The notes beneath the pieces were generated by a model. It saw only the letters and a list, made by a program, of their open reading frames with translations, made no database searches and was not told the origin of the DNA. DNA of 64,000 bases from Argentina anserina (lineage: Eukaryota > Streptophyta > Magnoliopsida > Rosales > Rosaceae). The translations under genes were made by a program, and so were the position numbers. Each line of letters begins with the position of its first letter. The stretch's first letter is position 1. Shown in pieces: positions 51,252 through 62,676 of this stretch. Location: the NCBI RefSeq assembly GCF_933775445.1, contig NC_065877.1:4526001-4590000 (forward strand), written 5' to 3'.

Positions 51252-53906
51252 TCAACGTCCCTTTGGGTTCATGATTTGTGAGAACACAGCACTTGGTGTC
51301 AGTCCATCAGAATCGTCACTAGCCAGGCTGCGCCCACCTATGCTCATGCTGATGCCACTGCTCCTTGAGTCTGTCACATTGCCATCGTACCCTGGTGATG
51401 CATCCAGGTCCTTCTTCCCTTTACAGGCCATGAAGGGCTCTTCCTCAGTGCCCATATCAATACCCTTGCCACTCTCTTCTGCACTCTCTTGTAGCTGCAA
51501 TGCAAACTCGAGGTTCCAGAGAACATCTCCCATTGATGGCCTGTCAATGCTCTGGTCTGACACACACTTCATTGCCGTTTCTGCAAATTTCCTGAAACAT
51601 TCAGGTGTGATCTTCCCCTTGAGGTAAGGATCAAGGATCTGATCAAGCATGCCTTTCTTGTGGCAATGTGCAGCCCACTCAGCTAAGCTCACTTGCTCCT
51701 TTGGAAGTGTGGGATTCAAGGCGGGGCGAGCACATAAGATTTCAAAAAGGACAACGCCAAAAGAATACACATCAGACTTGTCAGTCAGCTGTTGCCGCCT
51801 GAAGTACTCCGGATCCAAATATCCAAAACTACCTTTGACAACAGTGCTGACATGAGTGTTATCCAACGTAGGACCTGTTTTTGACAAGCCGAAATCTGAG
51901 ACCTTTGCAACCCACTTCTCATCTAGCAGAATGTTAGTTGTCTTGACATCTCTGTGGATGATTGTGTGCTTGGCACCAGTATGGAGATAATGTAAACCAC
52001 GAGCAGCCCCAATGCAAATCTCAAGCCTTTGCTTCCATGGCAGAGGAGGCTTTTGGGTCTTGTACAAATGCTCCCTCAGGGTTCCAAAAGCCATGTAATC
52101 GTATACAAGAATCATCTCTGAGTTATCCTCACAGTAGCCAATCAGTGAAACAAGATGACGATGACGGAGCTTTGAGAGCATTTCAATCTCGGTCTGAAAT
52201 TCATGCACTCCTTGATCAGAGAGAGGGTTTCCACGCTTAATGGCCACTTTAGTTGTTCCACCATCAATGTCACCCTTGTACACTTTTCCAAAGCCTCCCA
52301 CCCCAAGGAGTCGAGCCTCTTCAAAGTTGTTAGTGGCAGCTTTGATCTCAGAAAATGAGAAGTGACGACAGAGGTTTGAGGGGAGGGAGGAAGCACAACT
52401 CCGTGTTGTGTTTGTCTTGGCAGAGCCAGCAGACTGTGAATACAAAGACAGAGGGAGCCAACCAGATGGTCCTTCACTTGTACTTGAGTCCTTTGGTTGC
52501 CTACGGCGGCGTGACACACACATAGCAAAGAAACCAAGGACCAATGCCAAGACAACTCCACCACTAACTCCCCCAGCAATTATTGCTTTCTGGGTTATAC
52601 TCTTACCCTTTCCATGACTTGATCTAGACCTAGCTCTAGATGGGTCAATGTTCTTCTGTATGGTACGGGGTAACGGAGTAGGCCCTCCAAGATTACCAGT
52701 AGTATCATTGATCTTGAATATCTCGACTCCATTTAGAATTGCATCATAGTACTCTGGCTTACTAGCTTTATTAGGATGCAGCGCGAGCCAAAGATCCTCC
52801 TGCGGGCTCCCACTTGGAACCATGACTACATAATCTTTATACAGTGGAATCCCATTCCCTTTTGTGATCCCAGCAACATCAAACCCCGACTCAGCGGTCT
52901 GATTATTGATATAGATATCAAACACTCTCTGGTTCAGCATGGAAATGTTTGCAGCAACCTCACAGAAATGCAGCCTCACAAGGTAAAAAAATCCAGAGTC
53001 AATCGCAAACACCCAAGTCAAGTTGTAGTTGAGGTTGATGTTGTTATTCGGCCCCATAGACCTGGCCGTGGAGTAAACATCAACCGGTGCAACATAACTA
53101 GGCATGTTATCGGGGTAAGCAATCGACATGTTGGCATCACTAAACTCCGGAACACCAAATGCAGCACCAAACAGATAAGCAGTGTCATCATACCAAGACC
53201 TAAGCAAACCAGTATCCTTACTGGGCGATATATCATTCCCTCCCACATTCAATCTATACACATTCTCCAGCGCCGTGCTGTTATCAATATCAAAAGGACT
53301 CGACTGCCCCACAATCATAGCACTACCATCACTAGAGCTGTATATATCCGGCATAGAAACGACCTCAATCCCATTCACAAAAGCATAAGCATTCCGAACA
53401 CTAGTCGAAGGCTTAAATGTGACATCGAGAGACTCACCTTCGACATTGACAACAAACTCCTTGGTGACAAAAGCATAGTCCAGAGCCTCCGTGGTCTCAA
53501 CAACACTTAGGTTCTTGACAAGTGTAAAAGGCCCGACCGCGACGGAGAACACGGCGCCGGAGGCGTTGAGGCCGGCGTAGGAAGCCGGGTAGAAGTAGAG
53601 ACGAAGGAACATCCGGCCGGAGGCGACCGGGAACTTGTAAGTGTAGTCGGAGTGGAAGACTCTGGCAGTCATGAAGGGGACTTCAGGGACAGAAGGGTCT
53701 TGAGCTGCGGCGGCGGAGACGTTGGAGTTTGGGCCGGAGGCGAACTTGGAGCCGACGTCGGAGGTCCATTTCTGGCCGTCGCCGTCGGTGGAATCCGGCG
53801 GGCCGCCGCAGTTGAGGAAGATTTTGTCGGATGGGATGTAGTTGGCAGCAAGAATGGTGTGGATGGCCAAAGAGAAGGAAAAGAACAGAAGAAGATAAGA
53901 GTTCAT
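51252..53906 (-). CDS. FER: FERONIA receptor-like kinase (CrRLK1L family)
   Basis: A single uninterrupted exon encodes 884 residues; Arabidopsis FER has 895. The ATG at 53906 starts a signal peptide (MNSYLLLFFSFSLAIHT); a longer reading would need a TTG start. Residues about 25-410 are the tandem malectin-like ectodomain with many N-glycosylation sites. A transmembrane helix follows at about 445-470 (AIIAGGVSGGVVLALVLG), then the kinase (about 535-810) with GVGGFGKVYKG, VAIKRG, HRDVKTTNILL, DFGLSKTG and GSFGYLDPEY, all catalytic motifs present. The tail SDGLTPSAVFSQIMNPKGR is typical of FER. FER binds RALF peptides together with LLG co-receptors and governs cell-wall sensing, root-hair growth, immunity and pollen-tube reception. 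The coding region without introns is normal for the family. A (CT)n tract lies in the leader. Confidence 0.97.
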   Translation of the reverse strand: MNSYLLLFFSFSLAIHTILAANYIPSDKIFLNCGGPPDSTDGDGQKWTSDVGSKFASGPNSNVSAAAAQDPSVPEVPFMTARVFHSDYTYKFPVASGRMFLRLYFYPASYAGLNASGAVFSVAVGPFTLVKNLSVVETTEALDYAFVTKEFVVNVEGESLDVTFKPSTSVRNAYAFVNGIEVVSMPDIYSSSDGSAMIVGQSSPFDIDNSTALENVYRLNVGGNDISPSKDTGLLRSWYDDTAYLFGAAFGVPEFSDANMSIAYPDNMPSYVAPVDVYSTARSMGPNNNINLNYNLTWVFAIDSGFFYLVRLHFCEVAANISMLNQRVFDIYINNQTAESGFDVAGITKGNGIPLYKDYVVMVPSGSPQEDLWLALHPNKASKPEYYDAILNGVEIFKINDTTGNLGGPTPLPRTIQKNIDPSRARSRSSHGKGKSITQKAIIAGGVSGGVVLALVLGFFAMCVSRRRRQPKDSSTSEGPSGWLPLSLYSQSAGSAKTNTTRSCASSLPSNLCRHFSFSEIKAATNNFEEARLLGVGGFGKVYKGDIDGGTTKVAIKRGNPLSDQGVHEFQTEIEMLSKLRHRHLVSLIGYCEDNSEMILVYDYMAFGTLREHLYKTQKPPLPWKQRLEICIGAARGLHYLHTGAKHTIIHRDVKTTNILLDEKWVAKVSDFGLSKTGPTLDNTHVSTVVKGSFGYLDPEYFRRQQLTDKSDVYSFGVVLFEILCARPALNPTLPKEQVSLAEWAAHCHKKGMLDQILDPYLKGKITPECFRKFAETAMKCVSDQSIDRPSMGDVLWNLEFALQLQESAEESGKGIDMGTEEEPFMACKGKKDLDASPGYDGNVTDSRSSGISMSIGGRSLASDDSDGLTPSAVFSQIMNPKGR

Positions 53907-54114
53907 AGTAAACCCAATTCCCAATTCAGATTTGAGCTCAAAGATCTATGCTTTATTTATAGCTGAAAGATCAAGAATGCAACTTGAGAAGAACCATAAA
54001 TCAAGCTTGCTGAGGGAGTTAGTTTTGAAAGGTGGGAGAGATGTAGTGGGATTTGGGTTTGGAGAAAGAACTCAAGAAGAGATCTTTGAGCTGAAGATTT
54101 GGGATTTGGGATTT

Positions 54115-54149
<35 letters not shown>

Positions 54150-55077
54150 CAGCAGCAGGAAATTAAAGAATGGAAGTTTTAACTTCATCATGCAACTTTA
54201 TATGACATTTATATCTGGGTTGGTTACTATTACAAACCAGTTGGTCGTTATATTCATTTTCTTTTCATTTTTTACTTTTTCGTATTGTTTCAATTTTATC
54301 TCTTGCTACTGTATTGTTTCATCTTCTTTGAACCAAGGAAGAAAAAAAACAGTTGGGTGCTTCTCACTTGAGCGGCGGTGAAGTGAAAATGACGCGTTTG
54401 ACCTTATATGCGTCACACTAATTGCGGAGCTGCCATTTGTGAAAGCTCGGGAGTGCGCGGTGGGAAGACAGGTCTGTGAGTGAAGCGCGTTACGCGTTTG
54501 GCTAAGCTGTTATGTTGGGCCCGCTCGCCTGGTTGTTATGAGTTGGAAGGGGTTTCGCTTTTCAAATCGGGGCCGTTGGTTTGGATTACTACTATATTGT
54601 GAGAACTGAGAAGGAATATTGGGAAGTTATTATACCACCGAAAATAGAAAAAAGGATGAGAGTTCCATTGTGCATGCCACGCACTAACAAGGACAAAGAA
54701 ATTATATTCTCACATTTTTGGTTATGGTGTTACGTAACTAAGGAGAAAAACTAGGGATGATGAGTTCACAAGTCTATTAAGTGTTTGAGATAATGATGAT
54801 GCATTTATTAGTTTTCGGAAATTTCTAATTTTTAAGTGTGAAGATAAGGCCGGTGTAGAATTACATAAAGAAATTATGGATGTGAGGTGAGTTCATCGGT
54901 TCTTATTCATATTTTACACAAAGTATTGAAATTTGTTTTTATAACATCATTTAGACGTAGAAAATGATAAATCAGGAGAAATCTAAACTACCATGAATGA
55001 GGTTTATGTACAAAAATATTCAAAACTCAGTTTTTGGGAGTTGGGGAGATTTGATGGTCTACAATTGTCGTCAATAT
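53907..55077. promoter_or_regulatory. FERONIA leader/promoter and spacer
   Basis: The first several hundred bases are the leader and promoter of the reverse-strand FER gene, including the GA/CT microsatellite at 54119-54146. The rest is AT-rich spacer up to the SRP54 pseudogene. No gene was recognised. Confidence 0.5.
54119..54146 (-). repeat. (CT)n microsatellite in the FERONIA leader
   Basis: Fourteen GA units on the + strand read as CT on the coding strand, about 210 bp before the FER start codon. Confidence 0.9.
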
Positions 55078-55378
55078 CTATCTGTCCCTGCCTCCGAGCA
55101 TTCCCATTATTCCCGTTGAACTCGCTTGCTTCATCATGTTCTGTATGCCACCCATCTTGTTCAACATATCGGCAGGTATCCATTTCTGTACATTCTTCAA
55201 GTCACCAGGGCGTTTAATATTTGGAATTCCTTTCATTTGCTTCACCGTCTTTGCGAGGCGCTTGCACTCTTCCAACATCTCCATCACTTCTCTTACTAAA
55301 CGACCAGAAACCCGAGCTATTCGCAGCACACGAGACTCAGTAAAGATCTTCGTATTTATGCTGTCCAACTCTTCACCC

Positions 55379-55502
55379 ACTCAAATGATATATGTTAATT
55401 ACATTAATTGATTGCTAATTACACATAATCTGCTTTATATATAACCCAATAAATCATTTTCACAAATCACGTTCGTGATTTCTTTCTTAAATCACGCTTA
55501 CA
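55379..55502 (-). repeat. 3' LTR of copia element 1
   Basis: The 124-bp copy pairs with 60563-60711. On the element strand it begins TGTAAGCG and ends CATTTGAGT, next to the CACCC/GGGTG target duplication. Confidence 0.88.
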
Positions 55503-55578
55503 CTCTCTCTCAAGTTAGCGCATACACATTAACCATACCCAACTTGCTAAGTGAGTGATAAAAGGTCTTCTTAGACAC

Positions 55579-56682
55579 TCATTTTGTGAGCATATCGGCA
55601 AGTTGCTCTTCTATAGGAACAAAAGGAAAACTAATGATCTTCGCGTGTAACTTCTCCTTTATAAAGTGACGATCAACCTCCACATGTTTTGTACGATCAT
55701 GTTGCACATGATTACGTGAGATATCAATAACTGTCTTGTTGTCACAGTACAACTTCATAGCATACTTAGACTTAATACCCAAGTCTTATAGCAAATTTCT
55801 AAGCCATAACAATTCGCACACTCCATGAGCTATACCTCTGTATTCTGCTTCAGTACTAGATCGAGCTACCACTTTTTGTTTATTACTCTTCCATGTAACA
55901 AGATTACCCCCAACAAAGGTAAATTACCCTGATGTGGATCTTCGATCTGTAATATTTTCAGCCCAGTCTGCATCTGTGAAGCTACATACCTCAAGGATAT
56001 TATTGTGATTAGAGAACATTGCTCCTCTCCTTGGAGCTGACTTCAAGTACCTCAAAATCCTTACAACAGCATTCATGTGGTCCACACTGGGATTATGCAT
56101 GAAATGACTCACTACACTTACTACATACGCAACATTTGGTCTGGTATGTGATAAATAAATTAGGCGTCAAACTAGTCTCTGATAACGAGGTTTTTCAGTA
56201 GGCACTTGATCTGAATACTTTGTTAATCAATGGTTTTGCTCAATAGGAGTATCAATGGGAGTGCAATCCAACATACTTGTCTCTGTTAGTAGATCAATGA
56301 TGTACTTCCTCTGACACAGATAGATACTATCACTTTCACGGGCTACCTCAATGCCCAAGAAGTACTTGAGTGTACTTAGGTCCTTCATCTCAAACTTTGT
56401 GGCTAGCTGTTTCTGTAATCTATCCACTTTAACAGTATCATTCCCAGTAACTATCATATCATCAACATATATAATTAGGGTTGTTACATTCCCTTGTTGA
56501 TGTTTGAGAAATAACGTGTGGTCTGAATTACTCTGTCTGTAGCCAATTTTCCTCATGAACTGTGAGAATCTTCCAAACCAAGCACGAGATGACTGTTTAA
56601 GACCATACAAAGACTTTCTCAATATGTATACAAAGTTACTTGGAGAAGCGGCCACATATCCAGGTGGAAGATCCATGTACAC
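55579..56682 (-). pseudogene. Copia reverse transcriptase and RNase H, element 1
   Basis: The reverse-strand piece 56682-56227 encodes the reverse transcriptase core with the YVDD catalytic box (LIIYVDDMIV) and copia-typical LYGLKQSSRAW. After stops and frame changes, 56112-55924 and 55782-55579 give the connection and the RNase H end (KLYCDNKTVIDISRN, VEVDRHFIKEKL). The open reading is interrupted at least twice, so it is degenerate. Confidence 0.9.
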
Positions 56683-56832
56683 TTCCTCTGTTAGTTCTCC
56701 ATGAAGGAATGCATTCTTAACATCAAACTGTCTAAGTGATCAGTTTAAGTTAGCAGCAAAAAAGAGCAATACCCGAATAGTGTTTATCTTTGCAACATGT
56801 GCAAATGTCTCATCATAGTTTATGCCATATGT

Positions 56833-58567
56833 CTAGGTAAATCCCTTTGCTACTAGACGTGTTTTATACCGGTTCACTGACCCATCTGGATTATGCTTCA
56901 CTGTAAACACCCAACGACATCCTACAGCCTTCTTGCCATGTGGTGGAGATACAAGCTCCCAAGTATCGTTCTTTTGTAATGCTTTCATCTCTTCCTCCAT
57001 TGCTTTCCTCCATTTTGGATCTCCCAATGCATCATGCACTTTGTTAGGTATTGATACAGTAAATATTTGATTCACAAATGACTCATATGACTTAGACAAT
57101 CTTTTGGTAGATATAAAATTTGCCACAAGATACTTTGCTTTAGCCTGAAGGGTAGGTTCATATTTGTTTTTTGGCTGACCCCGAGTAGAGCTATTTGGCA
57201 AGACATATTGTCTACTATGAGCCTCACTAATATTAGTCTCAATAGAATGACTAACCTCATATGAGTGATTTTCTGTACCAGGAGAGCATTGGTTAGGTGG
57301 ATAAACAACAGTACGGGAGACATGATGGGCAGTTGTGTTGTCATTTTCTGGGTCCTGATTCTCCGGAGTGACTATATCGGAATCATCCGGTGGTGCCTGT
57401 GTAGCTGACACATTGGTAATCTAAACGGAACCTGTTACCATATGTGTGGCTCACTTGTCTCCCCCTCTCCATGATACAGCTCTTCAAAATATGAATTCTG
57501 CTCCTGACGAGCAGTATCAAAAGAGGTAAAATAGTTCATGTCCTCAAAAAAGGTAACATCCATAGTGACATAGTACTTCCTGGTATGTGGATGATAGCAC
57601 CGATACCCTTTCTAATGTCCTCCATATCTAACAAACACACATTTATTTGCCCGGACATCCAACTTAGATCTCTAATATTGTGGAAGATGGAAAAAAAGCA
57701 ACACAACCGAAAATACGGGCAGAAAGAGTAAGAAAAGAGGTTAATGAGACATGAGATGTAAACACCTCATTTGGAACTTTTTCCTGAAAGACACGAGATG
57801 GAAGATGATTAATGAGGTGTGCGGAAGTTATGACAACATTACCCCAAAGGTATTTAGGCATATGGGCACTAAAAGAATACACCGAGTCATATCAAGTAAA
57901 TGACGATTTTTCCTTTCAGAAACGTCATTCTGCTCAGGTGTATAAGGACATGTTGTTTGATGAACAATTCCGTATGTGGTAAAGAACTCCTGAAAGACAT
58001 GATTCACATATTCCCCCACCCCTTCATTATCAAAATGAAGAACTCTAATTGTGGCATTATATTGGGTTTGGGCATTGGTATAGAAGGCTTGAAAAGCCGA
58101 AAAAACTTCATCTTTGGTTTTAAGAAGAACAATCTATGAAAGACGTGTGCAATCATCAATAAAGGCACATAATACCGCATTCCGGACACAGTATACTCTT
58201 TGGAGGGTCCCCAAACATCAGAATGAATTAATTCCAAAGGAAGAGTACTTTTATTAGAAGTACTAGGGGAATAAGTAGATCGATGACTCCTGCCCAAAAC
58301 ACATGTCTCACAACGTAAATAAGACTCATCCACACTAATAAACAAAATATGCATGGATTTTTTCATAACACTAAAAGATAGATGCCCTAAGCGACGATGC
58401 CATAACCAAACTTCACTTAACTTGTCAGAAGTGGAGATTAAAGCGGTCTGAGACTGTACCTTTGGTTTCTCCCCCGCATATGTCTGATTAAGATGAAACA
58501 ACCTGCCCCTCAAATACCCCCGACCAATGAACTCTCCGGTGAGAAGATCCTGAAATATCACACACAT
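56833..58567 (-). pseudogene. Copia GAG-pre-integrase and integrase, element 1
   Basis: The piece 58567-58004 holds the pre-integrase zinc-binding region (HRRLGHLSFSVM, CETCVLGRSHRS). The integrase core continues through frame changes (IVHQTTCPYTPEQN, then SERKNRHLL, keeping the catalytic Glu) to 57664. The linker and the first part of the reverse transcriptase (WKAMEEEMKALQKNDTWELV) fall in 57411-56833. Breaks prevent translation as one polyprotein. Confidence 0.85.
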
Positions 58568-58901
58568 AGGAAAAAAATGTCACAGAACACTTAGCGTTAG
58601 TGTTCAATTGTGGGACATAGAGCAAATGATGAGATAAAGCAGGTACATATAACACATTGTGAAGCTCTATTATGGAAGTAATATGAACTGATCATGTCCC
58701 TAACACAGGGAAGGCATCACCATTAGCATTAGTAACATATGGTACTGGTGGAGGAGACAATATGGTAAAATAAGATTTGTCATAAGTCATATGATTAGAC
58801 GCACCAGAATCAATAATCCATGTATCAAAACCAACAAAGTTAGAAATATGTAGAGCCATACCAATTTTACCACGACCAGCTATGGATGTGGTAAGTGTTG
58901 C

Positions 58902-59891
58902 TCATCTTGCCGTATGATGATCATGTCCAACCACACCATAGATATCTGGTTCCTGAATGAATTGAATAGTTGCTTTCGCATTGGGACGATAATTATGCCT
59001 TTTAGGCCTAAGGTGTGGATAAAACTTCCAACAGGTCGCACGAGCATAGTTAGTATCATGACAATAAGAGCAAGGAGGGCGGGGTTGATGCCCAAAGCCT
59101 GGTGGTGGGCTTTGCTGATGAAGTGGAGCCGAAGTGGCTAGCGGAAGGGATAGTGTTGGAGATCTAGCATGAACACTAAGGCTGGAAACTACAACTTGTG
59201 CCTGATGAAGACTATCCTGTTGAGACTCATCCTTACGGATATATGTGAAAGTGGTGATTAGGCTAGGGGGTTCGATCTTTCTGAGCAATTCTCCTTTCGC
59301 ACTGTTATGCTTTGCATCAAGACCTCTCAGGAAATGGTGAACTCGCTCAAGCTCCTTCTCTTTTTGGTACCAAACAATATCCTCCTGATGCTTGATCATG
59401 CAAGGACGTTTCATATCAATCTCAGCCCAAATATTTTTCAGTTTGGTGAAATATTGCGCCACTAGTTGCCCATCTTGTTGCATCGCTAAACCTATGCACA
59501 TTAACTCATGAACCTGTATGAAATCAGAGTCATTAGTATATAAGCCTTCCAGTGTTTGCCATATTGCATGCGCAGTGGTACATGCCTAAACTAGATCAAC
59601 GATCTCGTCATTCATAGCTTTCTACAAGACTGACATGACAAGACCATCATCGTCGTCCCACTTAGTGTAGGCAATAATATCATATTTACTAGGAGCCGTA
59701 GTTACTCCGGTTACATGCCCCATCTTGTGCATGCCTCGAAGATGAGCGGCCATAATTCTCTTCCATTTACGGAAATTGGTTCCGTTGAGTTTGGCGCCCC
59801 CAAATGAACCACTTTTAGAATTCTTGACAGATACTTCAAACTGTGGAACGTTATTGATCCGAGAACTTTCTGTGTCGTCTCCAGAACCCAT
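58902..59891 (-). pseudogene. Copia gag, element 1
   Basis: The ATG at 59891 opens a gag with FGGAKLNGTNFRKWKRIM. Two in-frame stops follow (about 59622 and 59588) before the same frame continues to 58902 with ELERVHHFLRGLDAKHN. The CCHC zinc knuckle is changed: CSYCHDTNYARATC has Tyr in place of the His ligand. Confidence 0.85.
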
Positions 59892-60133
59892 TAAAAATCG
59901 AAAAAAATCAGGATTGATGCAGCAGAAACACAAAAAAAACGGTTTTGAAACTGTCTTGAGTGCACCTGCAATGTCGGTGAACCTACACTGACAACCAAGA
60001 CCACAGAATTCGGGTCGGATCGGGTCAGGTCGAATGCGGGGCGGAAATTTGCCGAATTTTCTTGAAAAACAATCGGAGAGAAGGGCGTTGTCAGAGGTAG
60101 AGCGCGACTGGGCAGAGAGACCACCGGAGAGGA

Positions 60134-60400
60134 GAGGATGCCGCCAACAACTTCGCCCGCGGTCACTACACCATCGGCAAAGAGATCGTCGATCTCTGCC
60201 TCGATCGGATTTGGAAGCTCCCCAATAACTGCACCGGCCTCCAGGGGTTCCTGGTGTTCAATGCCGTCGGAGGGGGTACCGGGTCGGGTCTCGGGTCACT
60301 TCTGCTGGAGAGGTTCTCGGTGGACTATGGGAAGAAGTCGAAGCTCGGATTCACTGTGTATCATTCTCCTCAGGTTTCGACGTCGTCGAGCTATGTCCTC
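60134..60400 (+). pseudogene. Captured alpha-tubulin fragment
   Basis: On the + strand, about 85 codons read as alpha-tubulin without an intron, from [20 protein letters not shown] through the nucleotide-binding glycine loop [15 protein letters not shown] to [12 protein letters not shown] and SPQVSTS. After that the sequence decays. It lies inside the copia element between the primer-binding site (60551) and gag (59891), in antisense to the element. Small changes (for example W in DRIWKLPNN and H in VYHSPQ) show that it is not under strict selection. It is a gene fragment picked up by the element or inserted into it, and encodes no functional tubulin. Confidence 0.9.
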
Positions 60401-60550
60401 GTCGGATTTGGGGCTTTCACGGCCTCCGTTCTTCCACGGTGGGGGACGCGGCTGCCACGCAGCAAGGCGTTGTCGTCGGCGGAGAGACAGAAATGGACGG
60501 CGGTAAGACAGAAATGGAGCGGCCAAAAAACCCAGAAAAACAGAGGCTCA

Positions 60551-60562
60551 GCTCTGATACCA
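60551..60562 (-). other. tRNA-iMet primer-binding site of copia element 1
   Basis: On the element strand the LTR end is followed at once by TGGTATCAGAGC, complementary to the 3' end of initiator methionine tRNA, the usual primer of plant copia elements. Confidence 0.9.
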
Positions 60563-60711
60563 ACTCAAATGGTATATGCTAATTACATTAATTGATTGCT
60601 AATTACACATAATCTGCTCTAAATATAACCCAATAAATCATTCCCACAAATCACATCCATGATTTGCTCCTCAAATCACGTCCGTAATTTCTTCCTTAAA
60701 TCACGCTCACA
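60563..60711 (-). repeat. 5' LTR of copia element 1
   Basis: The 149-bp LTR begins TGTGAGCG on the element strand and ends CATTTGAGT immediately before the primer-binding site. The right edge is followed by the CACCC duplication at 60712. Confidence 0.88.
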
Positions 60712-61033
60712 CACCCGTCATCGAGTCCATGCCATCATGGTCATATACCTCTTGATTATTTTGGCCTGGCTTTCCTTGTCGTAACCGTTCTCCATAAACT
60801 GATCACCCGGAAGCATTGAAGTAAGCTGGCTAAGCAAACCCATTTTACTTAGGTTTGCATACAGCTCGTACATAAACCTCAACGTCAGGGTCCCTTCTGA
60901 AATCATTTTCAGGCGAGTGATAAGGCATAGCTTCCTAAATCTTACCAATTAAACCGGACAAGTCACCCATGCCTAAGAGACGCTTCACAAATGGTTTGAC
61001 ATCGAAAACTTCAAACTCATCCATATGCTCTCA

Positions 61034-61255
<222 letters not shown>

Positions 61256-61262
61256 CTCCCCC

Positions 61263-62501
61263 TCAAGTTGGCGCATATACATCAACCATGCCCAACTTGC
61301 TAAGTGAGTCATAAAAAGCTTTCTTAGACACTCCTTTTATAAGCATATCGGCAAGTTGCTCTTCTATAGGAACAAAAGGAAAACTAATGATCTTCGTGTC
61401 TAGCTTCTCCTTTATAAAGTGACGATCAACTTCCACATGTTTTATACGATCATGTTGCACAGGGTTATGTGAAATATCAATAGTTGCTTTGTTGTCACAG
61501 TACAACTGTATAGCACTCTTAGGCTTAATGCCCAAATCTTGTAGCAAATTTCTCAGCCATAACAATTCGCACACTCCCTGAGCCATACCTCTGTATTCTG
61601 CCTCAGCACTAGATTGGGCTACCACTTTTTGTTTCTTACTCTTCCATGTAACAAGATTACCCCCAACAAAGGTAAAGTACCATGATGTGGATCTTCGATT
61701 TGTAATATTTCCAGCCCAGTCTGCATTTGTGAAGCCACAAATTTCAAGGATTTTATTGTGATTAGAGAACATTACTCCTCTCCCCGGAGCTGACTTCAAG
61801 TACCTCAAGATCCTTACAACAGCATCCATGTGGTATTCGATGGGATTATGCATGAACTGACTTACTACACTTACTGCATACGCAATATCTGGTCTGGTAT
61901 GTGATAGATAAATCAGACGTCCAACTAGCCTCTGATAACGAGGTTTGTCAGTAGGGACTTAATCTGGATACTCTGCTAACCGATGGTTCTGCTCGATAGG
62001 AGTATCAATGGGAGTGCAGTCCAACATACATGTCTCTGTTAGTAGATCAATGATGTACTTCCTCTGACACAGATAGATACCATCACTACTCCGGGCTACT
62101 TCAATGCCTAAGAAGTACTTGAGTGTACCTAGGTCCTTCATCTCAAACTCTGTGGCAAGTTGTTTCTGTAATCTATCCACCTCAACAGTATCATTCCCAG
62201 TAACTACTATATCATCAACGTATATAATTAGGGCTGTTACCTTCCCTTGTTGATGTTTGAGAAATAACGTGTGGTCTGAATTACTATGTTTGTAGCCAAT
62301 CTTCCTCATGAATTGTGAGAATCTTCCAAACCAAGCACGAGGTGACTGTTTAAGACCATACAAAGACTTTCTCAATCTGCATACGGAGTTACTTGGAGAA
62401 GCGGCCACATATCCAGGCGGAAGATCCATGTATACTTCATCCGTTAGTTCTCCATGAAGGAATGCATTCTTAACATCAAAATGCCTAAGTGGCCAGTTCA
62501 A
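61263..62501 (-). pseudogene. Copia reverse transcriptase and RNase H, element 2
   Basis: The piece 62501-61959 encodes FDVKNAFLHGEL, LYGLKQSPRAW and the catalytic LIIYVDDIVV. A stop at about 61959 separates it from 61853-61263, which has the RNase H catalytic environment (WKSKKQKVVAQSSAEAEYRG, LYCDNKATIDIS). This part is better preserved than in element 1. Confidence 0.9.
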
Positions 62502-62676
62502 GTTAGCAGCGACAGAAAGAAAGCAATACCCGGATAGTGTTTATCTTTGCAACAGGTGCAAATGTCTCGTCATAGTCTATGCCATATGTCTGGGTGAACC
62601 CCTTCGCTACTAGGCGTGCTTTATACCGGCTTACTGACCCATCTGGATTATGCTTCACTGTAAACACCCAACGACA

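Larger units (their letters stand above)
55379..60711 (-). mobile_element. Ty1/copia LTR retrotransposon, degenerate, nested in SRP54
   Basis: The element is complete from LTR to LTR (5,333 bp). The 5' LTR is at 60563-60711, a primer-binding site TGGTATCAGAGC lies next to it (60551-60562), gag is at 59891-58902, and integrase, reverse transcriptase and RNase H follow in copia order. A purine tract (GAGAGAGAG) precedes the 3' LTR at 55379-55502. The 5-bp target duplication is CACCC (+ strand) at 55374-55378 and 60712-60716. Several stops and frame changes interrupt gag and pol, so it is non-autonomous. The LTRs differ by many substitutions and a ~25-bp length difference, which points to an old insertion. 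The leader between primer site and gag carries an alpha-tubulin fragment. Confidence 0.93.

Noticed and set aside
52776..53510. 244-residue + strand ORF inside FERONIA
   Set aside because: Antisense shadow of the malectin-like ectodomain; no domain and no codon pattern of its own.
53907..53924. Six-residue extension of FERONIA
   Set aside because: It would start at TTG; the ATG at 53906 gives a normal signal peptide.
60134..60400. Functional alpha-tubulin gene
   Set aside because: Only about 85 of roughly 450 residues, no start, decays at the 3' side and is buried in a retroelement.
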